From Gnetum montanum (lineage: Eukaryota; Streptophyta; Gnetopsida; Gnetales; Gnetaceae): 64,000 nt of DNA. This document shows, piece after piece, positions 33,343 through 45,599 of this stretch; position 1 is the stretch's first letter, and each line of letters begins with the position of its first letter. Location of the stretch: positions 124,001 to 188,000 of the forward strand of contig MNCI01037842.1 in the NCBI GenBank assembly GCA_015680685.1, given 5' to 3'. The position numbers and the translations under genes were made by a program. The notes beneath the pieces were generated by a model. That model saw nothing but the letters and a program-made list of their open reading frames with translations, did no database searches and was not told the origin of the DNA.

Positions 33343-34064
33343 CCTAGTTCAAGTTCTTCTAAGAATAAAACTTAGAAAATGTGAGGCTCGTTGTTTCCTT
33401 AATGAAAAGAAAGAGTGACTGGTCAATTAGAAGCAGAGGAGATTTCACATATAAAATAGAACTATAAAATATAATTGTTAGGATGAAACTATAAAATTGC
33501 ATAAAAGGAAAAAAAAATATTGAAATAATTTTTTTTTGGTAAAAAAAACCTCTAAAATATGCTATATGTTTTTTAAAAAAAGATATATATTTTTTTGAAA
33601 AGAAAATTAAATGTATAAAATTACAATGCTTATAAAATTAAAAGGGGAAATAGTAAAATGTAAGATTTTAGAAAACTAAATTTAAAACTGCATGATTAAA
33701 TAAAACCACCTTCCCTATCACAAGACTAAGGTAAGGATTGCCTAAACCCAAATTCAAAAATGGAACTGAGAAATGAGGGTTCTTTTTTAAAAAAGGAGGA
33801 TGAAATAAAAAGTGGGTGATTAGCCTCGAAAGTTTCTAAGAAACAGACTTTTGAAAATTAGAAACGATAGGCTCAAAATTCTTAAAAAAATAGTTTTTCA
33901 AGACAATGGCTAAAAATAGAAATTTTAAATAAAACAAGTTTGAAATAAGGAAAATGAAATTTTTTGAGAATAGAATAGAAACTAGAAAAGGATAGAAAAT
34001 AAATATTTCAAAAAATGGGATAATGAAGGTCAGAGAAATTACCCTCCTTCTAGTGCCAAAAAGG
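33343..34064 (-). other. Element B leader with candidate primer-binding site
   Basis: Non-coding, A/T-run-rich leader between 5' LTR and gag. Seven bases inside the LTR end, the minus strand reads TGGCACTAGAAGGAGGG (34058-34042). Starting with TGG, it has the form expected for a tRNA 3' CCA end, but I could not match it to a particular tRNA. Confidence 0.5.
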
Positions 34065-35184
34065 TGTTCATGCATAAATTTTGGTCACACCAACATTGGG
34101 AAAGAAAACTTGTTTTAGGAGACTACTGCTTAGGGCGCCTCCCGTATGGGTACGGAAACCCAAGAATAGTCTCAGCTAGAGAGGGCTACATGGCTTTTGA
34201 AAATAGTAAACCGAACCAAATAAATCAAAATTTAAATTGAATGAATCTAAACTCAAATTAAATAACTATCTCAAAGTTGAGAATACAATAAGTAACTAAA
34301 AGAAATGAATTTTCCCTAGTCTTGCTAACGTTGCCGATTCGTGACTGCCAATGGTATCCACTACTGGATAGGAAGATCACAATTTCCATGAGTGAGGAAG
34401 AGAGAGAGAGAAAGGGAGAAAGAGAGACTACCCACCATAGTCCACAAAGGGCAACAACCATAGTCCTCAAAGCCTATCGTTGTCTGTTGCCTTTTGTGCA
34501 CTGCTATAGAGGGGAAGATCATCCACCCACATCTGCACCTCCGAGACAAGTTGTTGGCCCAATGAAAATCACAGATCTCACATCCTTGCACATGGGTTGT
34601 GCTACCTACATTTGTTGTAGATAGAAAGAAGAGGGAGAGAACCCTCCTACCATTGTCAAGAAGACTCTCAAGGATCCGATTTTGAGTCACTGGCTCCTAT
34701 TTTGGACCCTCCTTGAAGATCAGCTGAAAGCCTAAAAAGAAAAGAAAAGAAAGCAGGAAACTGTTACTTAGTGGAGAGGAATTTTCCCCTCTAGACTGAT
34801 AGAAAGAGCCCTTTAGGAAACTGCTACTCTGAAGAGGTCTTCAGACCAATCATTTTATAGCCTTTGCAACCATCCATAATGATGCCCATGTTTCATGTAA
34901 TGGCTACAGAAACCACCCCCACTTCTTACGTAATAATGTCCACATTCTCCATAATTTCTGAAATGTCTTCCACTAATGACTGTAACTACTACCATTAATG
35001 ACCGTAACCATCGTAACTTCTGAAATGTCTACCACTAATATCTGTAATCATTTCCATTAATGACCACCACCTAGCAATTTAAATGCCCACTACTCGCATG
35101 ATTTTTACTATGGTTATTAAGATGGATAAAGAGAGATGTTGATACTCATGGCCCCATGAGGGCATGGGAGTGTTGACATCAACA
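34065..35184 (-). repeat. Element B 5' LTR
   Basis: 1120 bp, from TGTTGATGTCAACA (35184) to TTTATGCATGAACA (34065) on the minus strand. The TATA candidate CTATAAAATG lies at 34851-34861. A GAGA tract at 34396-34425 (plus-strand view) has counterparts in the 3' LTR and in element C. Confidence 0.9.
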
Positions 35185-35189
35185 ATAGT
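35185..35189. repeat. Target-site duplication of element B (right)
   Basis: ATAGT, identical to 17561-17565. Confidence 0.9.
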
Positions 35190-36790
35190 GTACAAGGAAA
35201 TATCAAAGACATTGCACATTGATGATAGACAAATTAAATGTTTTTGCTTTAAAGTTGGAAATGAATATATTAGAGACTATGAATATACAAAGAAGTGCAA
35301 TTACAAACAAAATCCGAACTAGGGAAAATAGGAACTCCAATAACAAGGCTAACAAGGAGCATAATAAAGTCTAATGAAAGTAAAACAGCTTCATGCTTAG
35401 TTGTTGTGTCAAATAAACTAAAAAATGTTAGCAGGTTTATCCCTGTACAAATCTTCCATGCAAAAACTATAGTGGTGGCCTACATATTTTAATGCCAAAT
35501 CTTCAACAACTTTCATGATAGAGGAAACATTAAATCCTTTACTTTTTAATAATCGGAATCATCATACAATGGAAACATACATCAAATCTGAAAATATCAA
35601 CAAGCATACTCATAATTCAAGCTACACAATCCTCTAACATGATACTTAGTAGTAAAAATCAAAGGATAAATAGGGCACTAAAGCACATTGACTTTGGAGC
35701 CCACATGTGCCCAACAAATATGGCTCACATGTTAAGCAAACAAGACCATACCCAAGGTAGGATTCATACTTATGGTAGACTCTTCACCTCTGCTTAGATT
35801 ACTCTCTCCCTCAAGTGTCTCTTCTTACCTTGCTCCATGGTAGGATGGGTATGATGATCAAACTCTCACCCAAACTATCAAATTAAAGCTCACATGAATG
35901 ACTCTTGGGCTACCAATGATGACTTTTCAATTAACTTTCCAATTGAATTTCATCTTCTAGGTTGACTGTTTGGTTTCTTTAGCCTTCCAAGATGTCTTTT
36001 TAGCTTCTTTTCATATGTCCATTTGAATTCCTAAATGTTTCACATTTAGCCTTGAAATTGCCTATACTTGTTACCCATACAAGGCATTTGAAGCATTTTT
36101 TCAAAATTCAAAGCACTTGTAGGCAAGATTTCCATGGAGATGTGGAAGACATTTATGGATATGTTTGGACTTCCTCAGACATCTTTGTAAATGACTTGAA
36201 TTTTTTGGTGCTTGGATAGACTACCTCAAAAACTCTTGGATCATCAAAACACTTACAAATTAACTCCTCTTGACAACAAAACACTCTATGATAAAAGCCT
36301 ACTCAAACCTATCCAAACATGTACAAAATATGGTAAGACACCTAAAGACACATCCATACATTTGAAGGATGATTATTTTGAGTTAGAAGATGTTTTTATG
36401 ATAAAATTAGGTCCTTTCATATGATTGGTAGTAGCTTCTTTCTCAAAACCAAAATAATTTGCTTACTGTAGTTTAACAAGAATCTTATAATTAAAGATAC
36501 AGTGGAGGGTATTCAAACTAAAATAATTTTCCTACAGGTACTCCTCAAGACATATAGCTAGTTAATAAGTTATATTAGAAGAGTTATAGGTGAATATAAT
36601 GATGCCTTAAGTATAACTTGAACTAGTTACCTATTCCTTAATAAAATAATGAGCTATCCACTTAAGCTACCTACCATTAACTTATACACTATTATTTTTT
36701 ATTAAAGGATTCTTTCATAGCCTAACTCCTATTCATTTTCATAGGTAGGTTTCTATTAGAATGATTATGCAATAGCAAGATAGTCATGTT
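35190..36790. other. AT-rich DNA, nothing assignable
   Basis: Short open frames (35295-35492 and 36212-36424, plus) have no recognisable motif. The stretch may include diverged upstream parts of the LINE that begins near 36800, but I cannot show it. Confidence 0.4.
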
Positions 36791-36799
36791 ATCAAAATT

Positions 36800-37230
36800 G
36801 GATCCTGAGCAATGAATCTTCTTTAATATGCCAATGATGCTACCTTGATCTTCATTATTACAAAAGATATGAAAAATACATTATAAATTTTAGAAAATTA
36901 TTTATTCTTTAAATGATTGTGAATAATACCAAGTTCATGATATGGGATACCGAAAATACCTATAATAACTTTCATTTTGAAGGTCTGAATGTGCAAATAG
37001 TATATTCTTTTAAATATTTGGATCTCATTTATATGAACAAATTATATGAGGGAAAGTGCATTAAAGAAAGAATAGCATGATGTTTCAAGGGTCTATATCC
37101 TTTCAAAAACAAGTGCAGGGATTTAGGACTTTGGGCTTGGAAGATTAGAAAAAAAAAATTCAAACTATCATCTATCCTACTATATTGTATGGATGTGATG
37201 TTTGGGGACTTGGACGCAATGCTAAACATT
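36800..37230 (+). mobile_element. LINE (L1-like) reverse transcriptase remnant
   Basis: At 36827 the translation reads Tyr-Ala-Asn-Asp-Ala-Thr-Leu-Ile-Phe, a decayed form of the non-LTR RT catalytic Tyr-Ala-Asp-Asp block. After frame changes it continues with Ser-Phe-Lys-Tyr-Leu (about 37003), Lys-Glu-Arg-Ile-Ala, and Leu-Leu-Tyr-Cys-Met-Asp-Val near 37180, in the order found at the C-terminal side of plant LINE RTs. No endonuclease domain, poly-A tail or target duplication was identified. It is an old 5'- and 3'-incomplete copy. Confidence 0.65.
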
Positions 37231-37257
37231 TCTTTTAATAAATGAGTTATAACCTAC

Positions 37258-37397
37258 CTTCAATTTTAGTTATTTTTAAATTTATAACATAATGTTGTCC
37301 AATGAAATCAAACATGTGATCTAATAAACTAGCTTCAATTTTAGTTATTTTTAAATTTATAACATAGTGTTGTTGAATGGAATCAAACATGTGATCT
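37258..37397 (+). repeat. Tandem duplication, 75-bp unit x 2
   Basis: CTTCAATTTTAGTTATTTTT starts at 37258 and again at 37333, and both copies end with AAACATGTGATCTA. A few substitutions separate them. Confidence 0.9.
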
Positions 37398-37399
37398 AG

Positions 37400-39240
37400 G
37401 GTTATCAAGACAAAACTCTAATGTAAATTAACCATAAAATAATTAAGAAACAAGATGGATAGAGTTCTCACATATTCTAGCAAATTTACCAAAATGAGGA
37501 AAATTATTTGGATGGAATTTCAATATAAAAGAAGTCCAAAATGATAAATTTCTTATGAAATCTTAATTTAATAATCAAAATTATATAGTTATAGTAAAGA
37601 GTTAGGTAGCAACAAGGAAAAGTACAAAATCTACAATAAACTAGGACAACATCATGAAAACAAACTTTAAACAAGCCCTATTATAGAATATTTATGGCTT
37701 ATAGGGGTCTCAATTATCATGACTAATGGGATTGTATCATATGGAACATAGTGCGATCCGATTGTTGACTTTGAAGACAATGTTGAGTGGATTTCCAAGA
37801 ACACTCATGTATATCATTATGTTTAATAAATATAAAATATGCTATGATACATATAATACATACGAATGCTATATTGCCACTTTATAAGAGAGAATATTTA
37901 TAATTTTATATTTTATAATGTTTATGTATTTTATAAAGATAATAATAAAATAATAAACAACACCTATGCATTGCAATCCTTTCAAGAATAAGTGGAAATT
38001 CTTACACATACATACACACTTACCGGTTGCAATACCTTAAGGGATAAGTGTAACAGTTCACATGGAAAGCATAAAATAGCTCCTAGTTATAACCTTGATG
38101 ACCTAACATCATATCATATAGTTATGACCTCTTTGAAGAAGGATGAATCATCATAGCTCAATGAACACACAAATGAATGAATGAATTAATTAATGCATAT
38201 ATTAATCATGTGGCTTGTATTTGGTGCTTATAGCTTTATTCATTCATGCCATAAATCATGGAAAAATCATAAGATTTATTGACAATGCATAATACTAAAC
38301 TCTACATAGACTAATTGGTTTTAAGATATGTTAGCAAGGTAGTACTCTATCTAGTTATACTTTTGAAGTTAATAATTCAAAATATATAAAATGGGAAGAA
38401 AATCAACTTACCCACGGGAGGAGGAGCTCTTCACTCAAAATAGGATGCTAAAACCTCACTAAAAAATAATGAATAAAAATATCAAATGAGAGTTCAACTT
38501 GAGTATTTATAGTTTTTGATATGTAATGTTTTAGATTCATCAATGTCCATAGGGTTAACAATGATTTACTAATGTAGCCTAATAACTTTGGATTACATTT
38601 TGAGAAAAAGAAGGTAATTAAGACTAGGAAGGAGGTGCATTAGCATCCCTAAGTTGATGAATTGATGTGCTAATGTACAAGTATCAACATACCCTTCTTG
38701 CAAACAACACCACACCAACAGTTCTAGGTGAAAAGCCGAAACATAAAAAGATATGTCACAAGGCCCTTAGGACACCTAAATGAGGTCAAAAACATGCTAA
38801 GTGACATAAAACATGCACACAATTCAAATGTATGATACTAGAAGTAAGGGTGCATCCCTAGGAGACATAAACTTGAATCATACATAATATGACTATAAAC
38901 ATAGGATGTACTTGACACTTCCTCAATCCAAGATTTACAATTAGCTTACAAAATCTCACTAGATGATTGATCATTTTTCCATGACTAAGTAAACATAGTC
39001 CCATAGTTTCAACACCCCAAAATATGGAATTAGAACTAAATACATGACATGGTCCATGCAAAGGATTTACAATTATTCAAAATTGATTATAACTATAATA
39101 AAATGCAAGCAACTTGACCGAGAAGTGCTAGGGGATGGTGGCTAAGGATAAAATTCCCTTGATGTACCTTCATGGTATAGGAAGAAATCAAAAGTACTAT
39201 ATAAAATCTTTGTAGTTATGTTTTAAGGTCTGTTACCCTA
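37400..39240. other. AT-rich DNA, nothing assignable
   Basis: No repeat pair, coding frame or RNA gene was recognised. A short ATGAATGAATGAATTAATTAATG run lies around 38175-38197. Confidence 0.4.
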
Positions 39241-39249
39241 GCTCAAAGT

Positions 39250-40150
39250 TACTAGTTCTACTCATGTATTAGTCCTTGCTTCCACAACATCAGCTTCCTA
39301 TCTTTCTTTGCATCTTCTTGGAATTGTTTATGATTTTTCTATGCTTGTGAGAGCTTGCACTAGGCAACCTTCAACTTGACCGATGCTTGATGAAGTTTCT
39401 CTTCTAGTTCATTGTGCATTCTACTTGTAGAAGTTTGAACCACATGAAGATATTTTCTTCATTCTACCTACACATCTTCCTCTACTTTCTTGAGTCTCCT
39501 CTCAAGGATTGGACTTTTTTGCTTCATGGAAGAGGATGTACATGTTTTCTAGAAGTTCCATCTTCTCTTGCAATGTTGCTTCACTTTTTGCTATCTAATG
39601 AAGTTTGGTGTGTAAGGTATCAAATTTCTCCTTCATCTCACACCTTTTTCCATTCATGCATTCATTCATAAGAGCTACTATTTTATGAAATTTGGACACA
39701 TTGATATCCTAGGTTTCCTACTTAATCAAGTGTATCATTTTGAGTTCATTTGTCTTCCTGGTCATTTTTTCAACTAGCTCTTACCACAAGCTCTAGCATT
39801 TTTTCTCCATAAAGAGGTATTTATCTTAAAATTAAGCCATGATTCAACTTTTTCTCTCAAGTCTTCTTACTTGGTGAGAGAAGGAAAGTACCTTCTATGC
39901 TTTGTCTTGGCTCATTTTCTCTCATTCTTAGAGCTAATGATTCAAAATTTTGATCTATCTCTCTAAGCCATTCTTCAAAAATACTGTTTCTAGTCCCATC
40001 TACTACATCTTAAATAGTTCAACTTGTAGGTGTTTGATTTATAGCTTTGGTGCGATTCTTAAAGGTGTAGGTACCAATGACGTAACAATTTACAATTGCT
40101 CCTATACTCATCATACCTTTTCTTAACTTCATTAAAGCTTCTTTAAGTAG
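39250..40150 (-). pseudogene. Decayed coiled-coil-like coding relic
   Basis: On the minus strand pieces such as Phe-Glu-Glu-Trp-Leu-Arg-Glu-Ile (about 39985) and Lys/Glu/Leu-rich stretches near 39600 and 39500 look like a broken coiled-coil protein. It somewhat resembles the post-integrase region of element D at 51.2-52.9 kb in composition and in a Gly-Thr-Arg segment, but no stepwise alignment could be made. Possibly the third ORF of another, otherwise lost element. Confidence 0.3.
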
Positions 40151-41017
40151 AAATTTCTATTAGCATTAGTGATCAAAAGTTTAGCATGTATCTTTATCAA
40201 TATTTTTCAATAGGAAATAAACACTTGGAGCTATACTTTTCTTCTCTTTTGTCCATTAGTTAATTCCAAGTTGATTTGTAGGCACTTGAAGAACTTCTAC
40301 CACATGCTGGACATTATGCATGTTGTGTCTTGATTTGTGTGATGAGAAAGCACTCATTAATGCTACATGGATGTGAGACTAGATTGGAACCTTGTGATGG
40401 TCATGGATGAATCATTCAATAAGGGAGGAGAAAATGTAAGGAGATCCTCCCTTATAACATCCCCATCCAAGATGGCTTACATCATGGTTGAGAAATTACT
40501 ACTAAGATCCTATAATCCCTTAACATGAATTATAGTATCTTATCATTTAATTGTAATCTGCATTATAGCTTGAAATCCACCAACAAGAATGGCTTTCTAG
40601 CTTTGCATGATGATAAAATCAAGTGGTTAGAAGATTGACCAGCTTGGTTGCAACACCTATGTGTGTTGTGATACTTGCGGTACCATGGATGTCCTTGTTG
40701 TTTACATTTGGAGCTTGTTTAATGGGTTGATGTGTGATGTCTTGATGAAAGGCATCTCATCCTTCAAATTTAGTATTGCACCAACAACTTTAGGATGTTT
40801 TGTAGGGACCACTATCATAAATGTTATCCTAGTTTTCCATCCTCACAATAATGGGATGCTTCCTAGTGTAATTTAATATTCCCGCTAGTTCACAAAGTTT
40901 TTAGATCAAATCATGAAAATCATACACCATGTCGCAACCTAGAAATTTGCATAAATTTAATTATTTAATTTAATGCTATTAGATTAGTTTCAATAGTTTA
41001 GCATATTGCTATTACTA

Positions 41018-41041
41018 TTGTTGTTGTTGTTGTTGTTGTTA
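41018..41041 (+). repeat. (TTG)n microsatellite
   Basis: About eight TTG units. The surrounding 40160-41974 is otherwise AT-rich and I see no gene in it. Confidence 0.9.
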
Positions 41042-41974
41042 ATTTTCTACGTAAGTGAATGTAATTTGCTTCATAGAGTATTTAATTAAAATATTATGTC
41101 CTTTGTTTCACTATTATTTAAGTTCAATCATAGATCTTCTTAATATTTTATGATCAAATTTGAAATCTAATTACCCTAATAAGTTTTTCTTTTTATCAAT
41201 TATCATGCCTTTACAAGTATTTGGCAATGCATAGTTATCTTTTATGCACATTTACTTATATATATTTATTCATTAATATGCACATTTAATTATGCATCTT
41301 TCTATTTTATTATGCATATGTGATTATATAATTCTCTACTCATGGAGTAATTCTGAACCTTGACCCTACCCAAAACATATCCATTGTTACTTTTTGTCAT
41401 TAAACTAGGATTTGGAGTTTATTTTTAATTATAATTAAATATTGCATAAATCAACTTTGTTAAAGAAGTACATTAAGATGATATCTTACCTAGAATCTTA
41501 CTTTACCAATGTGTCAAGAACATTTGAAAATGTAGGTTTAGACTAATTGAAGTTATGGTTCTCAAGATATCACATTTTCTAGTTTGCTAAAATATTATAA
41601 AAGTTTCAGCATTTGAACTGGGCAACCATGATGAGGAATGGCTAGGTAATATTTCAGCATATGATTAGGTAGAAAACTTGATAGGATATTGTAGGTTTAA
41701 ACAAAATTTGATTTGGAACTCTTAGCGTGCTTGTTATGAGAGCTTGAACACTAAGGGCATTAGTGGAGAGAGAAAATGGAAAAAGAACTTATGAAAATCA
41801 TTTAAGTTATTTTTCTAAAAAAGTAAAAATTAAAATTTTAAAAGTCAAATTCCATTATGCATGTTCACATGGGAAACAAAACTAATAGTAAAAATGTTAT
41901 ATGTTACAACATAAAACCTATGTTATGTATGTTATGTATCATGAGTTTTCTTCCTTTTACTTTATGTTTTCTTC

Positions 41975-41979
41975 CACCA
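41975..41979. repeat. Target-site duplication of element D (left)
   Basis: CACCA, identical to 54145-54149. Confidence 0.9.
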
Positions 41980-42919
41980 TGATGAGCATCAAAGTGTCAT
42001 GTCAATGGGCCCTCCATCGATGAGGCCTCATTTAATTGATGTTGCCCCATCAATGGGCCCACATCGACATTGCATTTGCTACATATATGGGGCCTCGTCA
42101 ATGTAGTCCTATAGCAAAAACTATAAACACAAGCTTCCAACCATGTTATTGGAAATCAAGTCATAGTAGTAGTAGAGCTCTTGTAGTTTTTCTATTTGAA
42201 AGTTAGAATATATCTCTAAGTGCCTGTAGCAAGAGTCAGAAAATGTACAAATCTTTATTTGAACATCGTTGTACCTAAACCAAACTAGTGTGTAAGTCAA
42301 TAAATATGAGCCTTTTGATCAAACCTTACAGCACTTAGAATAGATTAATGATTTATTTATGCATTCATTATTTTCATTAAGTATGCAATTCATTAAGAAA
42401 AGTTAAGCTAAGTTATACTTTAAGCAATTAGTTAACTGTTTAAGGTAAATAGGTCAAACACATGAGTATGAACACTTCAAGTGTAAACACATATTCACTT
42501 GGTAATCGCAGCAACGTTATTTCTTAGTGCACCTAGTAACGTAGTGCTTGGTAACCCAATACTAGATACGTGGGTTCAAGACATGTATGAAAAGTGGGAC
42601 TGGATGCTTATGTTAGGACTAGTTAGAGGCTAGTTGAGTTGTTAAATTAGAGTAGTTATTAAATCACTTCATCTCTCTATTTTAAATACCAAAACCATAA
42701 AATATAAAATGACAAAAATCATGTGCCTCAATTACACTTAAACCATACCATTTAGCTTCATAAGTGTAGTTGGGAAGATAATAAATGTCCCCAACATAAA
42801 TTTTACTTCCTAAAGAACTAGTGCACCAGAAACTATAGAGTCCATGAAATTTCATCAAATCATGCATCAATGCTTTGTGATTCATATGGTTGGGTATAGG
42901 GGTACCTCACTGCTCATCA
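41980..42919 (+). repeat. Element D 5' LTR
   Basis: Starts TGATGAGCATCAAAG and ends TGCTCATCA. CTATAAACAC at 42121 is a TATA candidate, and the 3' LTR has lost this stretch by a small deletion. Its core (GGTAATC, GTGGGACTGGATGCTTATGTTAGGA) is also present, diverged, in the LTRs of element E, so D and E are relatives. Confidence 0.9.
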
Positions 42920-42920
42920 T

Positions 42921-42938
42921 TGACATCGTTGTTGGGAA
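42921..42938 (+). other. Element D primer-binding site (mutated)
   Basis: TGACATCGTTGTTGGGAA begins two bases after the LTR. It is the Athila/Tat-type site TGGCGCCGTTGCCGGGGA with changes that are essentially all C-to-T or G-to-A. Element E has a related site at 61065-61048. Confidence 0.75.
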
Positions 42939-43069
42939 CTCTTTTTGTTAAAATGTGCACTATCTAGGATTAGTAAACATTATTAATATCATTGAATGAA
43001 CCCCAAGATTTACATCATTCTCAAATTATATAACTACAAAAGCATACTAATATTTTATTTGTTTGCAAC

Positions 43070-45560
43070 ATGTCTTCTTCCAATAGTCATGAAGATGTTA
43101 AACCACTGATCTCACAAGAGTGTAAGGTTGTATATACTCATCCAGATGATTATGTACTTAACTTCACCTTCATCTTGCATTAAAATGAACAACTTTGGTG
43201 GCAAGACATGGAAGGAAACATCATAATGCCCCTCAATTGATCTATGCTGAGGATGCTGGTTCAAATTCTTAAAAGGTTGGACATCCCAGATCTTCAACAG
43301 GAATACATTGTGCATGGTTATGACACTCAGACTACCGTCCCACTAAAACATAATGTAGGAGAGATCAACACTGGGAAAAGCACCATGAGTTTGCAAAGGA
43401 AAAGCATTTCACCAATCCCTTGTTCCTTCCAAACTAAACTAACAATGGGGATCCTTCCTCTTGGGGTTTTCAACATGAAGATTCTCCAACCCCTATTATT
43501 GTTGATGAGGGTATGGCCCTAAACCACAGATCCACTATTGACAATCTAGGTTTAGGAAAAAGTGGTAGTCAAGCAAGGGACTTGGGCAAGCATCATGACA
43601 ACATGGAATCTAAGGATTATGGTTGTAACAAGCGAAGAGGTGGTGGCAGACACCACAGTGGTGGTGGTTATCCACCTTCCTCTTCATGTCTTTGTTTAAT
43701 TCCAAAAATTTCTTTTCATCTTCTAGTTTTAATAGAAGTTTCCAAAGAAATAATTGTGATGAAGGTGATCAATGAGACAACCATGATCATAGAGCCTGTT
43801 AAGAATGAAGGGGTGGTAGAAACCATCATCAAGATCATTGACACAATGATGATTATGATGAACCTCTACTGGAAACTCAAAGCATGATTAACATCATAGA
43901 GGTAGTTAAGATTCTAACTAGGCATGTGAAAAATAGTCAGATCAAGCATTTAGATATGAACAATATCCCAAGATTTGAGGGGGAATATAACTCTAATCCT
44001 CAAAACCATCTACAAGCCTTTCATAATACCTACGCCTTAGAAAACATTGAAAATGATTGGTAGAAACTCAAAATCTTTCCAAGGATACTTATTAAGAAAG
44101 TAGAAAGGTGGTACTAGTCCTTGGAGTTGAAATCTATCCATTGATGTAGTACAATGCTTGAGTTATTCAATGATAAATACAAGACGTACTCTAGAGTGTC
44201 GAACCTAAGAAGGTAAATCCAAGGCTAGAAATAAGAAACACATAAGCTCTTGGATGACACCATGGGTAGATACTATTCTCTCTTACATTAATGCCCTAGC
44301 CATGGTTATTCTTAGAGGGAACAACTCTGCCACACCATAGATGGGCTTAGAGTAGAAACTAGAAGAACTCTTGGGATCTATGTCCAAATGAGATTGTTTG
44401 AACTAAAGAGCTCATCAGATACAAAGGCTAATAGGGTAGGTTGCAAAAGAAAAAGGTGAGTTATGAAAAGGAAAAAGTCTAGAAGAGTATAATAGGGATC
44501 CTTCCATAGGAAAAAGGAAGGTCCAATTCTATGATGAGGAGGAGTTACCACTCGATGAGGTGGTGAACAGTAGAACCTTTCCCATCCAAAAATCTATTTC
44601 TAATATTTCAGGAAAGGTTGATAAATCATGGAACTCTTTGGATTAAAATTTCCAAATTTTTTATGAAGATTGGTGAAGAATACAAAGAGTAGGATAGTGA
44701 TCACAATTGCAAGAGGCAGAAAGAAGCTGAGCATGCCTACCAAAGAGGTATGGGCAAAGCTATTATAGTAGAAGAAGTTGTGGAGAAAAATTCTAATGAT
44801 GATGTTAGGTGTGACATTTTTTAGTATGAACATCCTAAGGGATGTTGCCCTATGGTGTTACACTTACAAAAATTTGGGGTATATGCATTGAATCCCCAAC
44901 TAGCATGGAGGAAAGCACCCAGATGTTTACTTTATCCTCAAGGTAATCCAAGGCAGTTCCACTAGCAACAACAGGCTTACTATCCAAGTGGAGCTCCACC
45001 ACAACCATATGAATAATATCAACAATGGCACCAACCACAATTGTGGGGAATGCCATAGCCAAGATAGCAGTACCCTTATAGGTAATTAGAGCTATATGGG
45101 TACTATGTTCAACAACCCATTTCTCCACAAAGCTCTACAAGTCACACATTATTCTAGAATCACTATTAGCCTCCAAAGTACCATTGAACTAATTCACCAT
45201 CTACTCAAGGGAAGCACCCATATCCATACCATCCTCTACATCCATCTACACACATCCCTTTGCCCTTAACTTAGTTACCCCCTACTCCTTCCATGCAGGG
45301 TGATATTCCCCCACACCCACAACAACAAAATGCTACAAGCTCTATGAATCTACAATTGGCCTTCTAGCTGAGTGGTTTGAACACTCAATCCAGGAAATGA
45401 TCATTTTTTGATCCAACAGTCTTCCCAAATCATCACAACCTAATGTAGCTAGTTGCCCTATATCTCCAACACCCTCATCCTATGCATCAAATACATTTGA
45501 GCACTCTTCAAACCAAATGATGCCTTAGATCCATACTATGATTCTAACCCATGTTATTTT
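43070..45560 (+). pseudogene. gag: Element D gag
   Basis: The start is the ATG at 43070. The first 60 codons match the gag start of element E (shared His-Pro-Asp-Asp/Glu-Tyr and Phe-Thr-Phe-Ile-Leu-His). A basic Arg/His/Gly-rich stretch follows near 43630. The capsid-type domain lies at 43950-44220 (Asn-Asn-Ile-Pro-Arg-Phe-Glu-Gly, Trp-Tyr, Leu-Glu-Leu-Phe-Asn-Asp-Lys-Tyr). A Gln/Pro-rich segment at 44940-45120 ends the protein (Gln-Gln-Gln-Ala-Tyr-Tyr). Many stops interrupt it, and the ORFs listed within it are in several frames. No intact zinc knuckle was found. Confidence 0.8.
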
Positions 45561-45599
45561 TGATTGGATCAAGGATAGTAACCTTCCCATGAAATGATC

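Larger units (their letters stand above)
17566..35184 (-). mobile_element. Element B: non-autonomous Ty3/gypsy retrotransposon interrupted by element A
   Basis: Read on the minus strand: 5' LTR 35184-34065, candidate primer site and leader, gag (33342 to about 32000), protease, integrase tail, non-coding stretch, polypurine tract and 3' LTR. The 3' LTR starts at 29563 and is split by element A, resuming at 18588 and ending at 17566. A perfect ATAGT target duplication flanks it. Without A it is about 6.8 kb. As in element C, the RT, RNase H and integrase core are missing. The LTR ends form the inverted pair TGTTGAT...ATCAACA. Confidence 0.9.

Noticed and set aside
43513-43887. 124-codon ORF in element D
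   Set aside because: It partly overlaps the decayed gag, but its second half is in the wrong frame compared with element E. Treated as part of the gag pseudogene.
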